From NCBI GenBank assembly GCA_900539145.1, contig UQAX01000012.1:1-57072 (forward strand): 57,072 bases of DNA, written 5' to 3'. The notes under the pieces are model-generated. The model did not search any database. It was not told the origin of the DNA and worked only from the letters and a program-made list of their open reading frames with translations. The stretch is from an uncultured Blautia sp. (GTDB lineage Bacteria; Bacillota; Clostridia; Lachnospirales; Lachnospiraceae). Below, in pieces: positions 8,000 through 15,566 of the stretch. Numbering within the stretch: position 1 is the first letter of the stretch; every line of letters starts with the position of its first letter. The position numbers and the translations under genes are program-made.

Positions 8000-8833
8000 T
8001 TACCCTGCAATAAGATATATTTTCTTATCATCAAAACAAATTCTGTCCGTATGATTATAAATCTGAATCATATCCTCCATTTTTTCCATAAAGACACCAG
8101 TTCCCGGATTATGAAGGGTTGCAAATGATTCTAATATATTCTTCTGCATATCCTGGGCATTTTCTTTTAAATGTGCTCCTCCATCTTGTAAGAACTCGTC
8201 CACTTGCCCTTCTTTTACAACTGGAATACTTCCTATAAACTTTCCTACTGCCTTACTTGCAACACCAATACCTTTCATAACATTTGCTTCTACAGATCCT
8301 GAAGCCATTTTCTCAAGATACATGGAACATTCTGTAAATAAATCTCTGTATTCCAATGAAAATTTCTTAATTTCTGTCTTTATATCAGAAATATATGCCT
8401 CTTTGAAATTACCACTAAGCATAATTTCAATCAATGAAGCCATAGAAAAAGTATATAGCGACAATCTGTAATATTTGAATTTCTTCTGTAAATCGCTCAA
8501 AGTTGATTTTACTTTTGTCTGAGCAACAATCATTTTTTTGGAATCTAGTAGTTCTGCAACCTTCTTTTTATATGAAAGCATATTCTTTCTGGCTGTTCTT
8601 TGAATATCCAACACCATCTTATGATTACTTGCAATAAAATGCTCATTATTCCAATTATGCTTATATGTAGTAATCATCTTTAACAGAATCTCTACATCTG
8701 CTTCAGTCTCTGATTCTTTCTCAATTTCAAGGAATGACAGAATCTGCTTCTGTTTTTCCTCTATACCTTTTAACTGTTGCTCTATTGCAAACAACGCTAC
8801 TGCCATCATCATTGTTGCCGGATCAATAGGCAT
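8000..8833 (-). CDS. Helical protein of unknown function, second gene of cassette
   Basis: Unrecognised 277-residue protein. It is nearly all helical: an N-terminal MPIDPATMMMAVALFAIEQQL segment, a predicted coiled coil (about 20-45, charged KGIEEKQKQILSFLE), a long amphipathic middle with many Lys/Glu, then a Gly/Val-rich stretch KGIGVASKAVGKFIGSIPVV near 190-210 that could insert into or lie on a membrane, and a charged tail. It lies 27 nt after the 123-residue gene and 8 nt before the GIY-YIG gene. The shape is like helical membrane-acting proteins, but there is no named domain. Confidence 0.65.
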   Translation of the reverse strand: MPIDPATMMMAVALFAIEQQLKGIEEKQKQILSFLEIEKESETEADVEILLKMITTYKHNWNNEHFIASNHKMVLDIQRTARKNMLSYKKKVAELLDSKKMIVAQTKVKSTLSDLQKKFKYYRLSLYTFSMASLIEIMLSGNFKEAYISDIKTEIKKFSLEYRDLFTECSMYLEKMASGSVEANVMKGIGVASKAVGKFIGSIPVVKEGQVDEFLQDGGAHLKENAQDMQKNILESFATLHNPGTGVFMEKMEDMIQIYNHTDRICFDDKKIYLIAG

Positions 8834-8860
8834 TACCGCAGTACTGATAGTTGAAAGAGG

Positions 8861-9232
8861 CTATGCCGCTTGAAGCTGTGCAAATTTCGATGACCCATCT
8901 GCAGTTTTGAATGCTCCCCAAAAATTGCCATTCTTTGCTATCTTTAAAGTGTCTCCTACTCCTGCATTTGCAAGCTGATATAATCCCTGAGTATTAAATG
9001 TTGTTGTTTGTGTTACTTTCCTTAAAGCCGGGATTAAAGACGCTACTCCAGTTCCTAATAAAGCCAGTTCAGCAATCGGCACACTAAGTGTTTTAGTATT
9101 TGCAATTTCTTTTCGTGCATCCAGCAACATTTCTTCTGTCATCTCGGCTAAATCATTGCATTCTCTTACGATTTCACCATTCTGTTCTGTAACTATCTCT
9201 CTGTCAGAATTAAATTTTATTATATCGCTCAT
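8861..9232 (-). CDS. Small hydrophobic protein, first gene of cassette
   Basis: Unrecognised 123-residue protein. Residues 1-45 are acidic and polar (FNSDREIVTEQNGEIVRE, LAEMTEEMLLDARKEI); 48-70 are hydrophobic (SVPIAELALLGTGVASLIPAL), and the end is Gly/Asn-rich (NGNFWGAFKTADGSSKFAQL). The start follows GGGGGAGG. It is first in a three-gene cassette with its own extended -10 promoter at 9322. The regular end motif suggests a conserved family, not a chance frame. Function unknown. Confidence 0.65.
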   Translation of the reverse strand: MSDIIKFNSDREIVTEQNGEIVRECNDLAEMTEEMLLDARKEIANTKTLSVPIAELALLGTGVASLIPALRKVTQTTTFNTQGLYQLANAGVGDTLKIAKNGNFWGAFKTADGSSKFAQLQAA

Positions 9233-9321
9233 AGGCCCTCCCCCAATATTATTCTTAATATCCTTTGTAGAATTTGCGAAAAATCTTATTTATCTACCTA
9301 AACCTGATAATAATCAATTAG

Positions 9322-9330
9322 ATTATACCA
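9322..9330 (-). promoter_or_regulatory. Extended -10 promoter for the three-gene cassette
   Basis: On the minus strand a TGG-TATAAT extended -10 element lies about 90 nt upstream of the 123-residue gene. The -35 region is poor, as is usual when the TG extension is present. It fits a dedicated transcript for the cassette. Confidence 0.5.
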
Positions 9331-9425
9331 CAATTCTTCCTAACAAAATATCACTTATAAATAAAAGACTCACTACAACATTTTCACTCACAACCATACT
9401 TTTCTACTCTTACTTATTTCCACAT

Positions 9426-9454
9426 ATAAAAAGCCCGGTCATCACCGAGCTTTT
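9426..9454 (-). terminator. Rho-independent terminator upstream of the cassette
   Basis: Minus-strand stem AAAGCTCGGT-GATG-ACCGGGCTTT followed by TTTAT. It isolates the three-gene cassette from transcription coming from the SpoIIID-like ORF. Confidence 0.65.
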
Positions 9455-9552
9455 GCACCATACATTTGATTCTGTAAATACTTATCCCAAAACCAAATAC
9501 TCCTTATATATAATATCCTTTTCCTATCCTTACCTCACCTCATAAACAACCT

Positions 9553-9696
9553 TCACAAAAATACCTCTTTTGTTACATCTATATGCACAGTGCTTTTACT
9601 TACTCCGAATTTCTTTGCTGTCTGCCTTACTGTTGCTCTTTCTTCAATAATAAAAGTCCCAATCTCCACTGCACGTTCTTCAATATAATCTTTCAT
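9553..9696 (-). pseudogene. SpoIIID-like sporulation regulator, truncated to 47 aa
   Basis: The frame from ATG 9696 reads like the N-terminal half of SpoIIID, the mother-cell DNA-binding regulator: MKDYIEERAVEIG, then TVRQTAKKFGVSKSTVHIDVT containing the helix-turn-helix. SpoIIID is normally about 80-95 residues; here the frame stops after KEVFL at the point where the basic C-terminal region should begin. The start has a GAGG site inside an inverted repeat. The chromosome presumably has a full spoIIID elsewhere, so this is a truncated paralogue carried by the island, possibly still able to make a competing HTH. Confidence 0.75.
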
Positions 9697-9699
9697 GAA

Positions 9700-9743
9700 A
9701 AACCTCTGCATAGTCTGTTTGTTATAATCTATGCAGGAGGTTT
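9700..9743. repeat. Inverted repeat over the SpoIIID-like ribosome site
   Basis: Arms AAACCTCTGCATAG (9700-9713) and CTATGCAGGAGGTTT (9729-9743) are complementary except for one extra base. The left arm contains the ribosome site of the SpoIIID-like ORF, so folding would block translation. It could equally be a recombination or transposon end. Confidence 0.6.
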
Positions 9744-9794
9744 CACTCCTAACACATTCATTGGTATCTTTAGTGATTAAAAATACTATAAATC

Positions 9795-10025
9795 TTATAT
9801 TTCCGCTTGAACAATGCGCCCAAAATTTATCTCATCTTTAAAAAGATCATACACATATTCTGAGCTTTCCATATATAAACCGGTTTCTTTATCCTGAAGT
9901 TTTTCAAAGACTTTTGAGTTATAAAACTTATTCATAGCCTCATCATATTCTATGTCCTGATCTGAAGAGAACATATCAACAATATCCTGAACAATATATT
10001 CTATTAACTGTTCCTGCTTACCCAT
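9795..10025 (-). CDS. Small acidic protein, last gene of DUF3791/DUF3990 module
   Basis: A 76-residue acidic helical protein (IEYIVQDIVDMFSSDQDIEY, FYNSKVFEKLQDKETGLY, EYVYDLFKDEI). It starts one base after the stop of the shortened DUF3990 gene. Proteins of this size and pattern are usually found beside DUF3791/DUF3990 genes in Lachnospiraceae, as far as I recall; a role as partner or antidote of the DUF3990 protein is inferred from position. No enzyme motif. Confidence 0.65.
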   Translation of the reverse strand: MGKQEQLIEYIVQDIVDMFSSDQDIEYDEAMNKFYNSKVFEKLQDKETGLYMESSEYVYDLFKDEINFGRIVQAEI

Positions 10026-10026
10026 A

Positions 10027-10155
10027 TTATTTTCCTGCCTTTCGCAAAAGTTTTATACTTTCTTCTGTTGTTTCTAAGCCAAAATCCTTATATGGTCTGC
10101 ACATCGCCAAATTTATACTATCAATTACAATATTGCTCCCGTGATATAACCTCAT
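10027..10155 (-). pseudogene. DUF3990 protein, internally deleted to 42 aa
   Basis: Starts MRLYHGSNIVIDSI with the YHGS motif that opens DUF3990 proteins (ADP-ribosyltransferase-like fold) and continues CRPYKDFG, but the normal GFY.TT and following 100 or more residues are absent; the frame goes on with LETTEESIKLLRKAGK and stops. The start overlaps the upstream DUF3791 stop as ATGA, so translation coupling is kept. An effector of this fold cannot work with the catalytic core gone, so the module is probably disarmed. Confidence 0.65.
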
Positions 10156-10370
10156 AACACGCCTCCGTTTTTTTTGCACAATATCCCCAAATCTTCTACT
10201 ATTGTTTCAAAATCTAAGGTATGCTCAACTTCGTAATTTTCTTTTATAAATGCAATACCTTTAAATTGAAAAAGGTAACGAAAGGCTTCTTGTATACTGA
10301 GATTATAATGTTGTGCAAATTCGTTTACACACGCAACAGTAAAACCTATTTTCTTTTTCTTTTCACTCAT
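10152..10370 (-). CDS. DUF3791 family protein
   Basis: A 72-residue protein from ATG 10370, chosen because AGGAGG lies 6 nt upstream; a longer reading adds eight poor residues. It has the DUF3791 pattern: KIGFTVACVNEFAQHYNLS, EAFRYLFQFKGIAFI, ENYEVEHTLDFETIVEDL. These are usually the first gene of modules with DUF3990 and often a third small gene, as here. They are thought to act like toxin-antitoxin parts, but this is not proven. Confidence 0.75.
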   Translation of the reverse strand: MSEKKKKIGFTVACVNEFAQHYNLSIQEAFRYLFQFKGIAFIKENYEVEHTLDFETIVEDLGILCKKNGGVL

Positions 10371-10564
10371 ATAAAACCTCCTATTCTTTACCAAACGATT
10401 ATTTTATCTATCTCTAAATTTATAAAAATGGTTTATTAATAATACAGCAGAATATAAAATTGATTTAATTAACCCATTTCACACTGTACCCCACAACCCT
10501 TCTCCGCTTAATAATTTTATATATTCCCTATTAAACTTTTCACCCTTTATTTTCCCTACACACA
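10371..10564. other. AT-rich spacer upstream of DUF3791 gene
   Basis: About 190 nt without a gene. Holds the ribosome site for the DUF3791 gene and AT-rich sequence; no clear terminator for the SWIM gene is seen. Confidence 0.3.
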
Positions 10565-12247
10565 TTAAAATCCGGCTTTCCGCAGTTCATCCATCATAGC
10601 AGGTCTTCTTTTGTAATCTTGCTTCCAGCACTCTGCAATATCCCGTGCTATTTTTTCACCATCCGGATATTTTGTAATTTTTTTCAGATAAGACATTAAA
10701 TATTTATACGCCTTTCTATCTGCTGTCTGAACTGCTTCATTTTTCACATATCGCACATACATATCTCTGACTTCATTTGGCAAATGTTTTTTCAACACTT
10801 TTTCATATTGATCCAATTCGTATACAGAATTATTCTTCTGAATTTCCCGGAACAGTCTTGCAAACAATTCTTCTTCCACTAAGAACTCATATCTAATCCA
10901 AGAAGATGTTTCATCTTTCAAAAATCTTTCTCTTTGCTCCTCCCATTCCGTTTCACTACACAGCTTTTTCAATTTCACAATATATTTCAAGTTATCCTGC
11001 ATACATCCAAACACTTGATATTGAAGTTCTTCTGCGTATTCTTTCTGCATATTTCTTTTTTCGTAAATTTGAATTAATTGCTGACTATATTCTGCTACCA
11101 ATCCTGGTTGATTAGCATCCAGTTTTTTACTTTCTTTCAATACTGCAATAGCTTCTTCATACTTTTTATCAGTTAAATATTCCTGTATTTCCATCTTTCG
11201 TATTTCAGAAAAGTTCCTATATTTCTGCCGATAATCCCTTATTTCCTGTTTAGAATAATTCAGCTCCTCCATCAGACAAATCCGTGCAGTTATGTTATTG
11301 ACCATACCATAATACGAAGAATACGAGTCACCACTGTAATTTTCTTTTTGAAACTTAGTGATTTTTTCATCTAACATATGAAGTTTCTTCCGAAGCATTT
11401 CTTCATCATGAAACTCATTCATCAAAAAGTCACTAATATAATCTTCCAAATAATCAACTACATAATTTTTTTCTTGATGATCTTGAAACCACTGAAACAT
11501 CGTTTCTTTTTCTTCATCATTACATTCATGCAATATTGTTTGCCAATATTCATAACAATTATCCACTACAAAGGATATACTACCATCCGAATCATCCATA
11601 TCCCGATTTCCAATCTCATAAAAGACACAGTTGACTAATTCAAATGCTTCCATTCTGTAATTTTTCTCCAGTAACAGCGGAATATTTTCATTTAAAAGAG
11701 TATTCAACGCATCTGTATAATCTGTTGCATGATAATAATCTACAAATCCACCTCTGTCAGAATAATGATAACCAATATCATTCACCTGTTTTTTCAACCT
11801 AATCATATGACGCGGCGTTATCGGCGCATACTTTGTCATAATCCTGTTATATAGAAAATCATCAGAAGATGCCTGTGAAAAAACAATTTCCTGCAATTCT
11901 TCTATTGGAATTCCGGCAATAATATCCTGCATTTCTTTATTTTGTTCCTGCACCTTTTGAAGATAATTTCCCGGCATTTTTGTATCGGGCTCGCCCTCTT
12001 CTATTTTATACAAAACCGCCGCCATATGTTTACAATACTTTCCTTCTGCTGCATATGGGCATGTACATGTCATATCATAAACTTGACCCGCACAAATTTC
12101 TATCCCTACTTCATAATCATCTGTCCCCTCCACTACTGCCGTATATCCTATCGAAGTCTGCTCCAGTGAAGTAACACAGCCTTCTTCATAATAATTCAGC
12201 CCTCGTTCCAATATATGTATACGAAACAAATCTTTCCATGGTTTCAT
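10565..12247 (-). CDS. SWIM zinc-finger domain protein
   Basis: A 560-residue protein with an N-terminal SWIM zinc finger, CTCPYAAEGKYCKH near residues 60-73 (CxC...CxH). The rest is a long, charged, helical region rich in Tyr, Glu and Lys (repeat-like helices from about 130 to 550) typical of uncharacterised bacterial SWIM proteins that sit beside SNF2 helicases. No helicase is in this window. It likely binds nucleic acid or protein through the finger. It ends the accessory region and has several terminators upstream that separate it from the tRNA array. Confidence 0.8.
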   Translation of the reverse strand: MKPWKDLFRIHILERGLNYYEEGCVTSLEQTSIGYTAVVEGTDDYEVGIEICAGQVYDMTCTCPYAAEGKYCKHMAAVLYKIEEGEPDTKMPGNYLQKVQEQNKEMQDIIAGIPIEELQEIVFSQASSDDFLYNRIMTKYAPITPRHMIRLKKQVNDIGYHYSDRGGFVDYYHATDYTDALNTLLNENIPLLLEKNYRMEAFELVNCVFYEIGNRDMDDSDGSISFVVDNCYEYWQTILHECNDEEKETMFQWFQDHQEKNYVVDYLEDYISDFLMNEFHDEEMLRKKLHMLDEKITKFQKENYSGDSYSSYYGMVNNITARICLMEELNYSKQEIRDYRQKYRNFSEIRKMEIQEYLTDKKYEEAIAVLKESKKLDANQPGLVAEYSQQLIQIYEKRNMQKEYAEELQYQVFGCMQDNLKYIVKLKKLCSETEWEEQRERFLKDETSSWIRYEFLVEEELFARLFREIQKNNSVYELDQYEKVLKKHLPNEVRDMYVRYVKNEAVQTADRKAYKYLMSYLKKITKYPDGEKIARDIAECWKQDYKRRPAMMDELRKAGF

Positions 12248-12360
12248 TTCCTTTATCCTCCAATCATTCCCAGTACATGATTGTCAAATTCCCCAATATG
12301 TCCCTCTACTTTCTACACTTTATTTTAACTGATTTTTATCTGCAACTCAAGAAAATGAGC

Positions 12361-12388
12361 AAAAGAAAAAGACCGCATTTCTGCGGCC
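12361..12388 (-). terminator. Terminator between tRNA array and SWIM gene
   Basis: Minus-strand GGCCGCA-GAAA-TGCGGTC stem followed by TTTTTCTTTT. Second stop signal after the tRNA array. Confidence 0.75.
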
Positions 12389-12430
12389 TTCTCCCGTCTT
12401 TACCTCACGCAAAGATTTCGTAGCAGTTTC

Positions 12431-12459
12431 AAAAAGAGCCCTTAAAAATCAAGGGTTCT
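12431..12459 (-). terminator. Terminator after tRNA-Leu
   Basis: Minus-strand AGAACCCTT-GATTTTT-AAGGGCTCT stem followed by TTTTTG, 11 nt past the last tRNA. Confidence 0.8.
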
Positions 12460-12469
12460 GGTACTTTAC

Positions 12470-12551
12470 TGCGGATAACAGGACTTGAACCTGCACGTCG
12501 TAGACACCAGAACCTAAATCTGGCGCGTCTGCCAATTCCGCCATATCCGCA
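12470..12551 (-). tRNA. tRNA-Leu (TAG)
   Basis: Cloverleaf with a long variable arm, acceptor pairs TGCGGAT/ATCCGCA, anticodon stem CCAGA-TCTGG around TTTAGGT (anticodon TAG). Last gene of the array and behind an internal terminator. Confidence 0.95.
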
Positions 12552-12565
12552 TATCTATATTGTTT

Positions 12566-12596
12566 TAAAAAAAGAACCAAGGTTTTTGACCTTGGC
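12566..12596 (-). terminator. Terminator inside the tRNA array (between Lys and Leu)
   Basis: Minus-strand CCAAGG-TCAAAAA-CCTTGG stem followed by TTCTTTTTTT. It separates tRNA-Leu from the six upstream tRNAs, so tRNA-Leu is either read through or has its own start. Confidence 0.75.
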
Positions 12597-12608
12597 TGTT
12601 TTAAACAG

Positions 12609-12681
12609 TGAAGCATCGGGGATTCGAACCCCGGACAACTTGATTAAAAGTCAAGTGCTCTACCGACTGAGCTAATGCTCC
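12609..12681 (-). tRNA. tRNA-Lys (TTT)
   Basis: Acceptor GGAGCAT/ATGCTTC, anticodon loop CTTTTAA between CTTGA/TCAAG, T-loop GGTTCGAATCC. CCA is not encoded. Confidence 0.96.
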
Positions 12682-12695
12682 GTAATATTATTAAA

Positions 12696-12767
12696 CTGGG
12701 CTAGCTGGATTCGAACCAGCGAGTGCAGGAGTCAAAGTCCTGTGCCTTACCGCTTGGCGATAGCCCA
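12696..12767 (-). tRNA. tRNA-Gln (TTG)
   Basis: Acceptor TGGGCTA/TAGCCCA, anticodon loop CTTTGAC between CAGGA/TCCTG (anticodon TTG). Confidence 0.96.
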
Positions 12768-12785
12768 AGACCGCCTTACGGCTAG

Positions 12786-12860
12786 GGTGGATAAAGGGAT
12801 TCGAACCCTTGGCCTCCAGAGCCACAATCTGGCGCGCTAACCAACTGCGCTATACCCACC
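12786..12860 (-). tRNA. tRNA-His (GTG)
   Basis: Acceptor GTGGGTA/TATCCAC with the extra 5' G expected of tRNA-His paired with C73; anticodon loop TTGTGGC between CCAGA/TCTGG (anticodon GTG). Confidence 0.96.
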
Positions 12861-12879
12861 ATATTGCATTTTATGCAAA

Positions 12880-12953
<74 letters not shown>

Positions 12954-12982
12954 ATCACATTAAACCTTTTGGGCTTAACGTA

Positions 12983-13053
12983 AGCGGGTGATGGGAATCG
13001 AACCCACATATCCAGCTTGGAAGGCTGGTGTTCTACCACTGAACTACACCCGC
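12983..13053 (-). tRNA. tRNA-Gly (TCC)
   Basis: Acceptor GCGGGTG/CACCCGC, anticodon loop CTTCCAA between CCAGC/GCTGG (anticodon TCC). Confidence 0.96.
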
Positions 13054-13087
13054 ATAAAATAAATAACATTTCTTTTTTAAGAAACAG

Positions 13088-13162
13088 TCGGGGTGACAGG
13101 ATTCGAACCTGCGACCTCCTGGTCCCAAACCAGGCGCTCTAGCCAAGCTGAGCCACACCCCG
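13088..13162 (-). tRNA. tRNA-Pro (TGG)
   Basis: Acceptor CGGGGTG/CACCCCG, anticodon loop TTTGGGA between CCTGG/CCAGG (anticodon TGG). First gene of the array. Confidence 0.96.
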
Positions 13163-13211
13163 AAAGTGTTTTTTCTTGTCTTCCGAACTCTCTTGCCCGG
13201 CGACAAGGTAT

Positions 13212-13240
13212 ACTATACCAGCACTCTAAAAAAAAGTCAA
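13212..13240 (-). promoter_or_regulatory. Near-consensus sigma-A promoter of the tRNA array
   Basis: Minus strand TTGACT, 17-bp spacer, TATAGT. The predicted start lies about 40 nt before tRNA-Pro, as expected for a strong stable-RNA promoter. Confidence 0.85.
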
Positions 13241-13279
13241 CACTTTTTTTCAATTTTTTTTATTTTTTTTGCTTTAATC

Positions 13280-13310
13280 CTCAAACCCCTTATAAATCAA
13301 GGGGTTTGAG
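13280..13310. terminator. Perfect 12-bp hairpin after the phosphodiesterase gene
   Basis: CTCAAACCCCTT and AAGGGGTTTGAG arms with a 7-nt loop. It ends 8 nt past the yfcE-like stop, but the minus-strand side has no T-tract, so it may be a weak terminator or a 3'-end stabiliser. Confidence 0.5.
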
Positions 13311-13317
13311 ACTTTTC

Positions 13318-13797
13318 CTACAAATAATAAATCGTATACTTCGCCTTTCCTGCCTCATCTATTTCCATAATAATATAACTTGGTCTTCTTCCCATCTGTC
13401 TCGGATAAGAAAGACTGCCCGGATTTAAAATCGTAATTCCGTTCTTCTCCTCAATCTCCGGGCGATGGGTATGTCCATACATTGCCACTGTGGCATTTCG
13501 AAAGGCTGCTTCCTCACAAAGCCGGTCTGTTCCCACAGAAACCCCGTAATAATGTCCGTGGGTAATAAAAATATGATAATCTTTTATCCAAAACTCTTCT
13601 TCTCTCGGCAAATCTGAAAAAAAATCATTGTTTCCTGCCACAATATGTACAGGACATCCTGCAATCACTTCAATATAGTCTTCCTGCCCTTCTACATCAC
13701 CTAAATGAATTAAATGCTGAAAAGGTCCTTTTTCCTGCAAAACACGTTCCAGATTTTCTTCACGCCCATGGGTATCGCTGACAATCAATATTCTCAT
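13318..13797 (-). CDS. YfcE/MJ0936-type metallophosphoesterase
   Basis: Cytosolic Mn/Mg-dependent phosphodiesterase of 159 residues. Metal-binding motifs are visible in order: SDTHGR (about 7-12), HLGDVEGQEDY, AGNND, HGHYYG and YGHTHRP, with LNPGS near the end. Its start overlaps the end of the rdgB gene by 4 nt (ATGA), so the two are translationally coupled. The likely substrate is a phosphodiester small molecule or nucleotide; family members vary. A second copy of the same family is at 15566-16108 in the same operon. Confidence 0.9.
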   Translation of the reverse strand: MRILIVSDTHGREENLERVLQEKGPFQHLIHLGDVEGQEDYIEVIAGCPVHIVAGNNDFFSDLPREEEFWIKDYHIFITHGHYYGVSVGTDRLCEEAAFRNATVAMYGHTHRPEIEEKNGITILNPGSLSYPRQMGRRPSYIIMEIDEAGKAKYTIYYL

Positions 13798-14393
13798 AGC
13801 AATGCCTCTTTCTCAAGAAGCTCTTTCATCTTACGCAGCGCATTTCCTCTGTGGCTGATACTGTTTTTTTCCTCCGGAGGCAGTTCTGCCGTACTTACTC
13901 CCCTTTCAGGAAGATAAAAAATGGGATCATAGCCAAATCCATTCTCACCACGTTCTTCATATCCTATCATGCCTTCTATTGTTCCACGAACCACAAAGCT
14001 TCTCCCGTCGGGAAATGCAGCCGCAATAGCGCATACAAAACGTGCCGTTCTCTTTTCGTCCGGTACGCCTGCCAAACGGTCGATAAGATTTTGATTTTTA
14101 ATACGATAAGAGGTATCTTCTCCCATATATCTTGCGGAATAGATGCCCGGCTCACCGTTTAAATAATCAATTTCCAAGCCGGAGTCGTCTGCAAGAACCA
14201 TTTCTCCCGCTAATTTGCATACTTCTTTTGCTTTTATCAAAGCATTTTCCTCAAAAGTATTTCCGTTTTCCACAATATCGGCTTCAATTCCTGCTTCTTT
14301 CATGGAAAGAATTTCTACCGGCAGTTCTCCTAAAATTTCTCTGATTTCAATCATCTTATGTTCATTTCCGGTAGCAAAAATCAATCTTTTCAT
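13794..14393 (-). CDS. rdgB: RdgB/HAM1 non-canonical purine NTP pyrophosphatase
   Basis: House-cleaning enzyme that hydrolyses dITP/ITP and XTP to monophosphates. The 199-residue sequence shows ATGNEHK at the N-terminus, NTFEENALIKA, the LADDSGLEID metal-site motif (about 67-76), GENGFGYDP and ISHRG near the end, all diagnostic. It overlaps the phosphodiesterase gene by 4 nt and follows the RNA methyltransferase gene by 15 nt, so it is part of a minus-strand run of RNA/nucleotide maintenance genes. Confidence 0.96.
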   Translation of the reverse strand: MKRLIFATGNEHKMIEIREILGELPVEILSMKEAGIEADIVENGNTFEENALIKAKEVCKLAGEMVLADDSGLEIDYLNGEPGIYSARYMGEDTSYRIKNQNLIDRLAGVPDEKRTARFVCAIAAAFPDGRSFVVRGTIEGMIGYEERGENGFGYDPIFYLPERGVSTAELPPEEKNSISHRGNALRKMKELLEKEALL

Positions 14394-14408
14394 TTGACAT
14401 ATTCTCCT

Positions 14409-15566
14409 TTACTCAAGAGATTTTTTCTTTCTGGGTGGTTTTGGTCCTAAAAACTGATAAAAATAAGTTTTCATCATACCATTATAGATTTTGCGATTTT
14501 TATCTGCATTTCTTCCGATATAACGTTCCGCATCCTGATAAGCAGTAATGAGATACATCGACCAAGCATCCAGTCTTTGAAAGCTTTCTCCTATGGTGGT
14601 ATAAAGCTGAGGTAAATTTGCTTTTTCCTCAATACGTTCTCCGTAAGGTGGATTTGTAACAATAAATCCGTATTTCTTCGGATGATTTAAGTCTTTTACA
14701 TCTCTTTGCTGGAAATGGATAAGCTTGTCAACGCCTGCGCAGCGGGCATTTTCCCTTGCAGCCTTTACAATTTCACCGTCTAAGTCGTATCCCTGAATGT
14801 CCGTTTCTATATCAAGGCACATAATATCTCTGGCTTCATCATGAGCATTATACCAATGTTTTCTGGAAATTATGTTTTTCCAGTCCTCAGATAAAAAGCT
14901 TCTGTTCATTCCCGGTGCAATGTTGGCAGCTATCATTGCAGCCTCAATAGGAAATGTTCCGCTTCCGCAAAAAGGATCTACTAAAATTCTGTCTTTGTTC
15001 CACGGCGTAAGCATTAAAAGAGCTGCTGCCAGCGTTTCGGTAATGGGAGCTTTACTGGTAAGCTGACGGTAACCTCGTTTGTGCAAAGATAAGCCTGTTG
15101 TGTCAATACCAATAGTAGCCACATCTTTCATAAAAGAAACCCTTACCGGATAACTGGCGCCATCCTCCTCAAACCACTCCACATGATAAACCGACTTTAG
15201 TCGCTCTACCATTGCTTTTTTCATAATAGACTGTATGTCAGAAGGGCTAAACAGTTTACTTTTTACAGAGTTAGCCTTTGCAACCCAGAATTTCCCATTT
15301 GCAGGAATAAAATCTTCCCATGGCAAGGCCTTTGTTTTATCAAATAATTCTTCAAAGGTTGTAGCTTTTATTTTTGCCACCTTTAAAAGAATTCGCTCGG
15401 TTGTCCGCAGAAAGATATTCGCTCTTACAATAGCTTCTGCATCGCCGTAGAAAGTGACTTTTCCGTCCTCTACTTCGCTGATTTCATATCCTAAATCCTG
15501 TATTTCTCTTTTTAACACAGCTTCCAGCCCAAAATGGCAGGGCGCTATTAACTCAAACACTTTCAT
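14409..15566 (-). CDS. THUMP-domain class I RNA methyltransferase (RlmL N-terminal/YpsC-like)
   Basis: SAM-dependent methyltransferase expected to modify 23S rRNA guanine-N2. The N-terminal ferredoxin/THUMP region (about 1-155; FELIAPCHFGLEAVLKREI) precedes UPF0020 methyltransferase motifs: DPFCGSGTFPIEAA (about 200), DLDGEIVKAARENA, and the NPPYGER catalytic motif (about 307). Length 385 is normal for the YpsC type. The ATG at 15566 shares one base with the stop of the upstream phosphodiesterase (TGATG); an in-frame TTG lies 3 nt earlier. Confidence 0.93.
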   Translation of the reverse strand: MKVFELIAPCHFGLEAVLKREIQDLGYEISEVEDGKVTFYGDAEAIVRANIFLRTTERILLKVAKIKATTFEELFDKTKALPWEDFIPANGKFWVAKANSVKSKLFSPSDIQSIMKKAMVERLKSVYHVEWFEEDGASYPVRVSFMKDVATIGIDTTGLSLHKRGYRQLTSKAPITETLAAALLMLTPWNKDRILVDPFCGSGTFPIEAAMIAANIAPGMNRSFLSEDWKNIISRKHWYNAHDEARDIMCLDIETDIQGYDLDGEIVKAARENARCAGVDKLIHFQQRDVKDLNHPKKYGFIVTNPPYGERIEEKANLPQLYTTIGESFQRLDAWSMYLITAYQDAERYIGRNADKNRKIYNGMMKTYFYQFLGPKPPRKKKSLE

